Assembly: GCA_902462525.1 (NCBI GenBank)
Contig: CABQCA010000010.1
Span: forward strand, 1-30,206
Direction: 5' to 3'
DNA length: 30,206 nucleotides
Source of the DNA: an uncultured Porphyromonadaceae bacterium
Lineage (GTDB): Bacteria > Bacteroidota > Bacteroidia > Bacteroidales > Muribaculaceae
A program made the position numbers and the translations under genes. A model generated the notes under the pieces. It did no database searches. It worked only from the letters and a program-made list of their open reading frames with translations, and had not been told where the DNA came from. Of the stretch, positions 17,049 through 24,688 are shown piece after piece. Numbering within the stretch: the first letter of the stretch is position 1; each line of letters opens with the position of its first letter.

Positions 17049-17831
17049 GTGTTCGATTTCGGAATAAAAGACGCCATCGACATACTGCTTTTCGCAGTAC
17101 TGCTCTACTACATCTACCGGCTCATGAAAGAGTCGGGCACAATCAATATCTTCTACGGGGTCCTCTCGTTCATAGTGCTATGGGTGCTCGCGTCCGAAAT
17201 TTTCAACATGCGCCTCATAGGCACCATACTCGACAAGTTTATGGCTATCGGCCTGATTATCCTTGTGATTATATTTCAGGAGCCTATCAAGCGTTTTCTT
17301 GTCGAACTTGGTTCACACCGACGGCTGCGCTTTCTCTCGAATCTTTTTCACCACCATAAGGAAGAAGCCGACAACACTGCTCTGGCATGGGTGATGCCCA
17401 TCGTATATGCCTGCATGAGCATGTCGAAGAGCAAAACCGGCGCACTGATTGTGGTTGAACAGACCGTGCCGCTCGACAACTACGCCAAATCGGGCGACAT
17501 AATCGACGCCAACATAAATACTCGCCTTATTGAAAACATTTTTTTTAAAAACTCACCCCTCCACGACGGTGCACTCATCATGGCGCACGGACGTCTGCTG
17601 TCGGCCGGCTGCATTCTTCCTGTAAGCCACGACAGCGACGTGCCACGCACACTGGGCCTGCGGCACCGCTCAGCTCTCGGCATAGCACAGGCCACCGACG
17701 CCGTGGCAATCGTGGTATCGGAAGAAACAGGCAACATATCGATAGCCCACCGGGGAAAACTGTCGACCCGTCTGAGTACTACTGAACTTGAACACCGCCT
17801 GAACGCCATCGCCATCATAGCCTCCAAATAA
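17049..17831 (+). CDS. cdaA: Diadenylate cyclase, membrane-bound c-di-AMP synthase
   Basis: 260 residues from GTG at 17049; the open frame runs further upstream, but only through antisense-free folP sequence. Three N-terminal hydrophobic helices (about 9-28, 33-50, 63-78) are followed by a DAC domain. It has the nucleotide-binding DGA motif (173-175, LHDGALIM) and RHR (205-207, GLRHRSALG). The enzyme condenses two ATP to cyclic di-AMP, which in other bacteria controls potassium and osmolyte balance and cell-wall homeostasis. No CdaR-like regulator follows, unlike Firmicutes; the next gene is a lipoprotein. Start codon choice is the main uncertainty. Confidence 0.93.
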   Translation: MFDFGIKDAIDILLFAVLLYYIYRLMKESGTINIFYGVLSFIVLWVLASEIFNMRLIGTILDKFMAIGLIILVIIFQEPIKRFLVELGSHRRLRFLSNLFHHHKEEADNTALAWVMPIVYACMSMSKSKTGALIVVEQTVPLDNYAKSGDIIDANINTRLIENIFFKNSPLHDGALIMAHGRLLSAGCILPVSHDSDVPRTLGLRHRSALGIAQATDAVAIVVSEETGNISIAHRGKLSTRLSTTELEHRLNAIAIIASK

Positions 17832-17884
17832 CGAACTTTCGCTCTTTTCGGATTGTTCTATTACAGAACTGAATAATCCGAAAT

Positions 17885-18502
17885 ATGAAAAAGTATCTCC
17901 TTATCCTCACCGCAGCTGTCGCGCTCCTCTCATCGTGCAGTCCCTTCTCGCTGGTAAACACCGAGACCTATAACAACGCCGACCTTGCCGACTACAAAAC
18001 TTTCCGCATCGTCACCCCTGCCGACGGAAACCGTCTGCCACCCGGCATGGAAATGGTGACATACTACAACATCGCCGCTGCCATACGCGAACAGATGGTG
18101 GAACGCGGTTACACCGAAGACCCGGAATCGCCGCTCCTCATCAACATCGGCATAACAGTGCACCGCGAAATCGAAACCGAACCGGCCCTGCCTCCGGGCT
18201 ACACTCCCTATGCAGGCCCTTACTACAACGGCTTCTACCCCTATTTCATCTATCCCCGCTACAACTATTGGGCCAACTATTACGCCAACGCTCAGGTAAT
18301 CACCGGAATCTACAAAGAAGGCGTACTGACCATGGACATGGTGAACATCGATACCAAGACGCCGCTCTACTCCGCATCAGTGGCAACTATCATCGAAAAC
18401 GGTCAGGCACAGTTCCGAAATCTCAAGGGAATAGCCGAAGCTGTCCTCACCCTGTTCTCCAAATACCCCGTGCCGCTGCTCCCTCAGTACCGCAACAAAT
18501 AA
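17885..18502 (+). CDS. DUF4136-type lipoprotein
   Basis: 205 residues. The lipobox LLSSC (Cys18) after a short signal peptide predicts a lipid-anchored periplasmic or outer-membrane protein. Mature motifs YKTFRIVTP, AIREQMVERGYTEDPESPLLINI and VLTMDMVNIDTKTPLYSASV fit the DUF4136 family of small lipoproteins of unknown function. A Tyr/Pro-rich insert (YTPYAGPYYNGFYPYFIYP) is notable. It starts 53 nt after cdaA with no terminator between them, so it may be the last gene of the typA-folP-cdaA unit. A hairpin follows. Confidence 0.8.
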   Translation: MKKYLLILTAAVALLSSCSPFSLVNTETYNNADLADYKTFRIVTPADGNRLPPGMEMVTYYNIAAAIREQMVERGYTEDPESPLLINIGITVHREIETEPALPPGYTPYAGPYYNGFYPYFIYPRYNYWANYYANAQVITGIYKEGVLTMDMVNIDTKTPLYSASVATIIENGQAQFRNLKGIAEAVLTLFSKYPVPLLPQYRNK

Positions 18503-18545
18503 ACGGACACCATATAACAGGACAGTATGTGCCGTAATAAATGGA

Positions 18546-18587
18546 CCGGACCCCGGGATGTCAGACACCAAAACTCCCGGGGTCCGG
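18546..18587 (+). terminator. Hairpin terminator after DUF4136 gene
   Basis: A perfect 13-bp stem, CCGGACCCCGGGA (18546-18558) with its complement (18575-18587), and a 16-nt loop. No clear T-run follows, so termination may be factor-assisted. Its position, just ahead of the arabinose cluster, fits an operon boundary. Confidence 0.65.
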
Positions 18588-18662
18588 CTGTCTGTCAACA
18601 GTCAATTATGAAAAATGATTTTATGTTGTTAAACATATAAAATAATTTGGTGGGTCGAAAAA

Positions 18663-18683
18663 TGGGTGTTAATTTTACACCCA
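18663..18683. promoter_or_regulatory. Candidate AraR operator (21-bp palindrome)
   Basis: A 21-bp inverted repeat with perfect 7-bp arms, TGGGTGT-N7-ACACCCA, is centred at 18673 and lies 38 nt before the first gene of the arabinose cluster. A poor -7-like TAATTTG (18643-18649, spacing one base short) is just upstream, which would place the palindrome over the start of the transcript. Assignment to AraR is inferred from location. Confidence 0.55.
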
Positions 18684-18721
18684 AAACTAAAACTTCAATC
18701 ATTATCCAATTAATCAAGACC

Positions 18722-19873
18722 ATGAAACTTCTTCCGGCAGCCGCCCTTGTGGCCCTTGTGTTCGCCTCGTGCGGCACCAAAACGGAGGTTCCCGCATCTA
18801 CCCGTTCGGGTCTCGATCCTCAGAAATTCGAGAGTGAATACCAAGGCGACTCCCTGTCGCTCTACAAGCTTGTTAATGCCAACGGCATGGAAGCATGCTT
18901 CACTAATTTCGGCGCACGTCTGGTGTCACTGAATGTACCCGACGCCTACGGCGACTTCCGCGATGTAGTGCTGGGGTTCGACAGCGTCCAGGCCTATTTT
19001 CCCGAAAATAATCTCAGCGACTTCGGCGCATCGATAGGCCGCTATGCCAACCGCATCAACAAGGGACAGTTCGCACTCGACGACAGCATCTACCAGCTGC
19101 CGATCAACAACTTCGGTCACAGTCTCCACGGCGGCACAAACATGGGCACCCGCGGCTGGCAGTACCGTGTGTACAAGGGCGAACAGTCGTCCGACAGCAC
19201 CGTGACCTTCACCATAGTGTCGGCCGACGGCGACAACGGCTATCCCGGCGAAGTGACGGCTTCGGTCACCTACACCCTTACAGCCGACAATGCTCTGGCG
19301 ATAGCCTACGAGGCCACCACCACCAAGCCGACAATCATCAACATGACCAATCACTCGTATTTCAACCTCTCGGGCAACCCCGGGAATACGATTCTGGGAG
19401 ACTCGCTGTGGATCGATGCCGAAGGCTTCACTCCCGTCGACAGCACCTACATGACTCTTGGCTCCATCGAAGCCGTGGAAGGCACACCCTTCGACTTCAA
19501 TGTTATGAAAGAAATAGGCCGCGACATAGCCGTAGAAGACATTCAGCTTGTCTACGGCAACGGTTACGATCATAACTGGGTTCTGCGCAATCCCGGCGAC
19601 ATGACAGCTCCCAAACTCAGCCTCGTATCGCCTGAATCGGGTATTAAAGTCGATGTCTACACCGACGAACCAGGCGTACAGGTCTACACCGGCAATTTCC
19701 TCGACGGCACCGTGACCGGCAAGAAAGGCATAGTGTACAAACAGCGTGCCGGCGTGTGCATGGAAACCCAGCACTATCCCGACTCACCCAACAAGCCCCA
19801 GTGGCCCTCGACGGTTCTCCGTCCCGGTGAAAAATACAGCTCGCATACAATCTACAAATTCGGCGTGCGCTGA
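18722..19873 (+). CDS. galM: Aldose 1-epimerase, lipoprotein form
   Basis: 383 residues from ATG at 18722; the frame extends to a TTG further up, but that would bury the signal peptide. MKLLPAAALVALVFASC carries a lipobox (FASC, Cys17), so the enzyme is predicted to be lipid-anchored outside the cytoplasm. The galactose-mutarotase fold is clear: GRYANRI, GHSLHGGTNMGTRGW, TNHSYFNLSG (His211, general acid) and GVCMETQHYPDSPNKP (Glu348, general base). It interconverts alpha and beta anomers of aldoses. As the first gene of an arabinose cluster it probably prepares L-arabinose for the symporter 53 nt downstream. The candidate operator lies just upstream. Confidence 0.93.
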   Translation: MKLLPAAALVALVFASCGTKTEVPASTRSGLDPQKFESEYQGDSLSLYKLVNANGMEACFTNFGARLVSLNVPDAYGDFRDVVLGFDSVQAYFPENNLSDFGASIGRYANRINKGQFALDDSIYQLPINNFGHSLHGGTNMGTRGWQYRVYKGEQSSDSTVTFTIVSADGDNGYPGEVTASVTYTLTADNALAIAYEATTTKPTIINMTNHSYFNLSGNPGNTILGDSLWIDAEGFTPVDSTYMTLGSIEAVEGTPFDFNVMKEIGRDIAVEDIQLVYGNGYDHNWVLRNPGDMTAPKLSLVSPESGIKVDVYTDEPGVQVYTGNFLDGTVTGKKGIVYKQRAGVCMETQHYPDSPNKPQWPSTVLRPGEKYSSHTIYKFGVR

Positions 19874-19926
19874 TTCTGCAAAATACCAAAACCATCATTT
19901 CATATTTTAAATCCTGACCTATAATC

Positions 19927-21618
19927 ATGCAATTACTCGACTGGATTGTCATTGCCCTTTTCTTTGTTGCCCTCATCGGCATCATAGTGTGGGTGATGCG
20001 CCAAAAACAGAACAACGCCGCCGACTACTTCCTCGGCGGCAAGGACGCCACATGGATTGCCATCGGTGCGTCGATTTTCGCCTCGAACATCGGTTCGGAG
20101 CACCTTATCGGTCTTGCCGGCTCAGGCGCTGCCTCCGGCATGGCAATGGCCCACTGGGAAATTCAGGGCTGGATGATTCTTCTTCTTGGCTGGGTTTTCG
20201 TGCCATTCTATACCCGCTCGATGGTCTACACCATGCCTGAATTCCTCGAACGCCGCTTCAACGGCGCCTCGCGGACGATTCTTGCCACCATCTCTCTTAT
20301 CAGCTATGTGCTTACCAAGGTAGCCGTCACGGTCTACGCCGGCGGCCTTGTCTTCCAGCAGGTTTTCGGCATCGAAACCCTCTGGGGCATCGACTTCTTC
20401 TGGATCGCCGCCATCGGTCTGGTTATACTCACCGCTATCTACACCATCTTCGGCGGTATGAAATCGGTGCTCTATACATCGGTTCTTCAGACACCCATTC
20501 TGCTTCTTGGTTCGCTCATCATTCTTGTGCTGGGCCTGAAGGCTCTCGGTGGCTGGGACGAAATGATGCGTATTTGCTCCATCGAGGAGGTGAACCAGTA
20601 CGGCGACACGATGACCAATCTTATCCGCGACAACCGCGACCCGCAGTACCCCTGGCTCGGTGCTCTCATCGGCTCTGCTGTTATCGGTTTCTGGTACTGG
20701 TGTACCGACCAGTTCATCGTGCAGCGCGTACTCTCCGGCAAAGACGAGAAGGAAGCCCGCCGCGGCACCATATTCGGCGCATATCTTAAACTTCTGCCCG
20801 TATTCCTGTTCCTTATTCCCGGCATGATAGCTTTTGCTCTCTCTCACGAAGGTATCGAAGTCAACGGCGAAGTATTCCGTCTCTCCACCCCCGACGCCGC
20901 GTTCCCCACTCTTGTCGCCAAACTGCTTCCCGCCGGTGTGAAGGGCCTTATCGTCTGCGGCATTCTCGCCGCTCTCATGAGCTCGCTGGCATCGCTGTTC
21001 AACTCGTCGGCCGCCCTCTTCACCATCGACTTCTATCAGCGTTACAAACCAAATACCGATCCCAAGAAACTTGTGCGCATCGGACAGGCCGCTACCGTTG
21101 TCATCGTTATTCTCGGCATACTCTGGATTCCCGTTATGCGTTCGATCGGCGATGTTCTCTATCTCTACCTGCAGGACGTTCAGTCGGTACTCGCCCCCGG
21201 CATTGCCGCCGCCTTCCTCATCGGTATTCTGTGGAAACGAGCTTCGGCACTGGGCGGCATGTGGGCTCTCCTTTCGGGTCTCATCGTGGGTCTCACACGT
21301 CTTGGTGCAAAAATTTACTATACATCAGAGGGCATCGTCGCCGGCGCGAATCCCGACGCCAGTCTCTTCCAGCGTATTTTCTTCGATGAAAACTGGCTGT
21401 TCTTCTGCGGCTGGATGCTTGTGTTCTGCCTTGCAGTGGGCGTAATAGTTTCGTTCTGCACCAAGGCTCCCGAGCCTGAGAAAATCAAAGGTCTTGTGTT
21501 CGGCACATCGACACCCGAGCAGCGTGCCGCCACCCGCGCCAGCTGGAACCACTGGGATGTCATCAACTCGGTAATCATTCTCGCCATTACCGCCGCCTTC
21601 TACTGGTACTTCTGGTAA
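19927..21618 (+). CDS. Sodium/sugar symporter (SSS family), probably for L-arabinose
   Basis: 563 residues with about 13-14 hydrophobic helices. SSS/SGLT signatures include NNAADYFLGGKDATWIAIGA, ASNIGSEHLIGLAGSGAASG, FLERRF and the WYWCTDQFIVQRVLSGKD stretch typical of sugar-transporting members such as vSGLT. It would import sugar across the inner membrane with Na+. Substrate is inferred from its position between the aldose epimerase and araR-araD-araA-araB. It ends 11 nt before araR, indicating co-transcription. Confidence 0.93.
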   Translation: MQLLDWIVIALFFVALIGIIVWVMRQKQNNAADYFLGGKDATWIAIGASIFASNIGSEHLIGLAGSGAASGMAMAHWEIQGWMILLLGWVFVPFYTRSMVYTMPEFLERRFNGASRTILATISLISYVLTKVAVTVYAGGLVFQQVFGIETLWGIDFFWIAAIGLVILTAIYTIFGGMKSVLYTSVLQTPILLLGSLIILVLGLKALGGWDEMMRICSIEEVNQYGDTMTNLIRDNRDPQYPWLGALIGSAVIGFWYWCTDQFIVQRVLSGKDEKEARRGTIFGAYLKLLPVFLFLIPGMIAFALSHEGIEVNGEVFRLSTPDAAFPTLVAKLLPAGVKGLIVCGILAALMSSLASLFNSSAALFTIDFYQRYKPNTDPKKLVRIGQAATVVIVILGILWIPVMRSIGDVLYLYLQDVQSVLAPGIAAAFLIGILWKRASALGGMWALLSGLIVGLTRLGAKIYYTSEGIVAGANPDASLFQRIFFDENWLFFCGWMLVFCLAVGVIVSFCTKAPEPEKIKGLVFGTSTPEQRAATRASWNHWDVINSVIILAITAAFYWYFW

Positions 21619-21629
21619 TCGGAACAGCA

Positions 21630-22307
21630 ATGAGCGCATACTATACCCGGAACGACAGACTCTATGTGGCGGTCGACTGCGTGATATTCGGCCTCGACCA
21701 CGGCCGCCTGTGCCTTCTGCTGACCAAACGCAGCTTCGAACCCGAAGCCGGCAAATGGTCGCTGATGGGCGGCTTCGTGGGCCGCGACGAGAGCGTCGAT
21801 TTCGCGGCCGCCCGGGTCCTCCGCGATCTCACCGGCCTCGACGGTGTGTACATGCATCAGGTAGGCACTTTCGGAGCCGTAGACCGCGACCCGGGAGAGC
21901 GTGTCGTTTCAGTGGCCTACAGCGCCCTTGTGAACATTGCCAATGTCGACAGCAGCGCCGTTGAAGCCCACAACGCACACTGGATGCCACTCGAAGAGCT
22001 TCCGGAACTCGGCTTCGACCATCCGCAGATGATAGAACGGGCCCTCGGCTCGCTGCGAAGCAAATTTGCTGTCGAGCCGGTGGCATTCCGTCTTCTCCCG
22101 CCGCTGTTCACTCTTTCGCAGCTGCAAAGCCTCTACGAAACAGTGCTGGGCGAAGAAATCGACAAGCGCAACTTCCGCAAGCGTGTGGCCGAGGTCAGCT
22201 GTGTGGTGCCGACCGACGAAATCGACAAAACCGGTTCGCGGCGCGGCGCACGCCTCTATCGTTTCGACCAGAATATCTATAATCAAAAAAAACGGTTCAA
22301 AATTTAG
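21630..22307 (+). CDS. araR: Nudix-fold transcriptional regulator of arabinose use
   Basis: 225 residues. Residues 1-145 are a Nudix-hydrolase fold; residues about 150-225 are a winged helix (FTLSQLQSLYETVLGEEIDKRNFRKRVAE, then GARLYRFD). In the Nudix box GFVGRDE(54)-x7-R(62)VLRDLTGL, the catalytic REUXEE glutamates are replaced (Val63, Asp66, Leu67). It is therefore probably a ligand sensor and not a hydrolase. Established knowledge: a Nudix-family AraR controls L-arabinose genes in Bacteroides thetaiotaomicron and releases DNA on binding arabinose. Here it lies inside the operon it likely represses, 6 nt before araD. NrtR-like regulation of NAD metabolism is the alternative, but context favours AraR. 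Confidence 0.88.
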   Translation: MSAYYTRNDRLYVAVDCVIFGLDHGRLCLLLTKRSFEPEAGKWSLMGGFVGRDESVDFAAARVLRDLTGLDGVYMHQVGTFGAVDRDPGERVVSVAYSALVNIANVDSSAVEAHNAHWMPLEELPELGFDHPQMIERALGSLRSKFAVEPVAFRLLPPLFTLSQLQSLYETVLGEEIDKRNFRKRVAEVSCVVPTDEIDKTGSRRGARLYRFDQNIYNQKKRFKI

Positions 22308-22313
22308 AATCTC

Positions 22314-23006
22314 ATGCTCGAAGAACTTAAAGAAATAGTATATCGTGCCAATATGAGCCTCGTGGAGCACGGTCTGGTAATTTTTACATGGGGCAACGTA
22401 TCGGGTATCGACCGGGAAAAAGGTCTCGTGGTAATCAAGCCCAGCGGTGTGAGCTACGACACTATGAAGGCCGACGACATGGTCGTTGTCAACCTTGCCG
22501 ACGGAAGAGTCGTAGAAGGCGATCTTCGTCCGTCGTCCGACACACCGACACACCTCGCTCTCTACCGTGCCTTCCCCGAAATCGGCGGCGTGGTGCACAC
22601 ACACTCCACCTACGCCACAGCCTGGGCCGAAGCCGGCATCGACCTTCCGAACATCGGCACCACACATGCCGACTACTTCCACAATGCAATTCCCTGCACC
22701 CGCGACATGACAGCCGCCGAAGTCGAAGGCGACTATGAGCTTGAAACCGGAAATGTGATAGTGGAGCGTTTCATAGGAATGAATCCTGTCCACACACCCG
22801 GTGTGCTGGTGAAGAATCACGGGCCTTTTTCGTGGGGCAAGACACCCGAGGAAGCCGTGCACAATGCCGTTGTCATGGAGCAGGTTGCAAAAATGGCTTT
22901 CGTGGCCTATCAGGTCAACCCGCATCTGACAATGAATCCTCTGCTTGTAGAGAAACACTTCTCGCGCAAGCACGGCCCGAACGCTTACTACGGCCAGAAG
23001 AAATAA
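22314..23006 (+). CDS. araD: L-ribulose-5-phosphate 4-epimerase
   Basis: 230 residues, close to the 231 of E. coli AraD. Class II aldolase-type features: GNVSGID (27-33), KPSGV (42-46), SSD with Asp76, zinc ligands His95 and His97 in HTHSTYA, and His169 in KNHGPF. It converts L-ribulose 5-phosphate to D-xylulose 5-phosphate, the last step before the pentose phosphate pathway. It starts 6 nt after araR. A 146-nt spacer with a repeat array separates it from araA. Confidence 0.95.
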   Translation: MLEELKEIVYRANMSLVEHGLVIFTWGNVSGIDREKGLVVIKPSGVSYDTMKADDMVVVNLADGRVVEGDLRPSSDTPTHLALYRAFPEIGGVVHTHSTYATAWAEAGIDLPNIGTTHADYFHNAIPCTRDMTAAEVEGDYELETGNVIVERFIGMNPVHTPGVLVKNHGPFSWGKTPEEAVHNAVVMEQVAKMAFVAYQVNPHLTMNPLLVEKHFSRKHGPNAYYGQKK

Positions 23007-23014
23007 AAATCAAC

Positions 23015-23120
23015 TTTCGCAAGCTCAAGTTGAAGTTAATAAAGTTCAGGAAGTGAAAAAGGTCAAGATTTTACTTTTTAACTATCCTTTCAAATGCGAG
23101 CGAATTGAAAACTTGCGAAA
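23015..23120. repeat. Inverted-repeat-bounded spacer with 9-bp tandem array, copy 2
   Basis: Between araD and araA. TTTCGCAAG (23015-23023) and its exact complement CTTGCGAAA (23112-23120) bound a 106-bp segment. Inside are four in-phase nonamers, GAAGTTAAT, AAAGTTCAG, GAAGTGAAA, AAGGTCAAG (23032-23067), of the same family as 13664-13699. No gene is seen in it. Confidence 0.6.
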
Positions 23121-23152
23121 CCTAATCTCTTAACTCTAAATAAACAATTAAA

Positions 23153-24688
23153 ATGAACATTTTCTCAAACTACGAAGTATGGTGGGTGACAGGTGCCCAG
23201 CTCCTATATGGCGGTGACGCCGTCGTGGCTGTCGACAGCCACTCGAAAGAAATGGTTGAAGGTCTCAACAAATCGGGCCGTCTGCCGGTGAAGGTTGTCT
23301 ACAAAGGCACAGCAAATTCGTCGAAAGAGGTGGCCGACGTGATGAAGGCCGCTAACAATTGCGACGCCTGCATCGGTGTCATCACCTGGATGCACACTTT
23401 CTCGCCCGCCAAAATGTGGATTCACGGCCTGCAGCAGCTCCGCAAACCGCTTCTGCACTTCCACACCCAGTACAACGCCGAAATACCCTGGGACACCATG
23501 GACATGGACTTCATGAACCTGAACCAGAGCGCCCACGGCGACCGTGAATTCGGACACATCTGCTCGCGTATGCGTCTTCGCCGCAAAGTGGTCGTTGGTC
23601 ACTGGACCGACCCCGTGGCCCAGGAACACATCGCCGTATGGCAGCGTGTGGCCGCCGCATGGGCCGACAGCCAGGATATGCTCATTCTCCGTTTCGGCGA
23701 CCAGATGAACAATGTGGCCGTTACCGACGGCGACAAGGTCGAGGCCGAGCAGCGTCTGGGCTATCATGTCGACTACACACCCGTGAGCGAACTGATGGAA
23801 TACTTCAAGAAAGTGGCCGACGCCGATGTCGACGCTCTCGTTGCAGAATACTTCAAAGAATATGCCCACGATGCCGCTCTGGAAGACAAATCGACCGAAG
23901 GCTATATCAAAGTCTGGAACTCAGCCAAGGCCGAGCTGGCACTCCGCGCTATCCTCAAGGCCAAGGGCGCCAAAGGCTTCACAACGAACTTCGACGATCT
24001 GGGCACACAGGACATCAACGACCCCAAATTCGTGGGCTTCGACCAGATTCCCGGCCTCGCCTCGCAGCGACTCATGGCCGAAGGCTACGGCTTCGGTGCC
24101 GAAGGCGACTGGAAGAGCGCCGCTCTCTACCGTTCGGTATGGGTTATGAGCCAGGGCGCCGGCTGCTCGTTCCTCGAAGACTACACCCTTAACTTCGACG
24201 GTGCCAACAGCTCTATCCTTCAGGCACACATGCTCGAGGTATGTCCCCTCATCGCTGCCGAAAAGCCGCGTCTCGAAGTACACTTCCTCGGTATCGGCAT
24301 CCGCAAGAGCCTCACCGCACGCCTGGTGTTCACATCGAAGCCCGGCGCAGGCATCACCGCTACGGTCGTTGACCTCGGCAACCGCTTCCGTCTTATCGTA
24401 AACGATGTGGAATGTATCGAACCCAAGCCTCTGCCAAAGCTCCCCGTGGCTTCGGCTCTCTGGATTCCCATGCCCGACTTCGAGGTAGGTGCCGGAGCAT
24501 GGATTCTCGCCGGCGGCACACACCACTCGTGCTTCTCCTACAACCTCACGCCCGAATACTGGCAGGACTACGCCGAAATCGCCGGCATCGAAATGCTCCA
24601 CATCTGCAAGGACACTACCATCGAAGCTTTCAAGAACGAACTCCGCTGGAACGAAGTGTACTACATGCTCAATAAATCGCTTTGCTGA
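23153..24688 (+). CDS. araA: L-arabinose isomerase
   Basis: 511 residues (E. coli AraA has 500). Catalytic and metal-binding positions line up with the family: Glu317 in GAEGDWKSAALYR, Glu342 in SFLEDYTLNFD, His359 in LQAHMLEVCP, and His457-His458 in GGTHHSCFSY. The substrate-side motifs TWMHTFSPAKMWI and HFHTQYNAEIPW are also present. It converts L-arabinose to L-ribulose using Mn2+ in the cytoplasm. The stop TGA shares its last base with the araB ATG. The 106-bp repeat segment before it could carry its own expression signal, but I see no consensus promoter there. Confidence 0.97.
   Translation: MNIFSNYEVWWVTGAQLLYGGDAVVAVDSHSKEMVEGLNKSGRLPVKVVYKGTANSSKEVADVMKAANNCDACIGVITWMHTFSPAKMWIHGLQQLRKPLLHFHTQYNAEIPWDTMDMDFMNLNQSAHGDREFGHICSRMRLRRKVVVGHWTDPVAQEHIAVWQRVAAAWADSQDMLILRFGDQMNNVAVTDGDKVEAEQRLGYHVDYTPVSELMEYFKKVADADVDALVAEYFKEYAHDAALEDKSTEGYIKVWNSAKAELALRAILKAKGAKGFTTNFDDLGTQDINDPKFVGFDQIPGLASQRLMAEGYGFGAEGDWKSAALYRSVWVMSQGAGCSFLEDYTLNFDGANSSILQAHMLEVCPLIAAEKPRLEVHFLGIGIRKSLTARLVFTSKPGAGITATVVDLGNRFRLIVNDVECIEPKPLPKLPVASALWIPMPDFEVGAGAWILAGGTHHSCFSYNLTPEYWQDYAEIAGIEMLHICKDTTIEAFKNELRWNEVYYMLNKSLC

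Noticed and set aside
21909..22973. 354-codon open frame antisense to araR and araD
   Set aside because: It spans two real genes and their junction on the other strand, with no motif or start context of its own.
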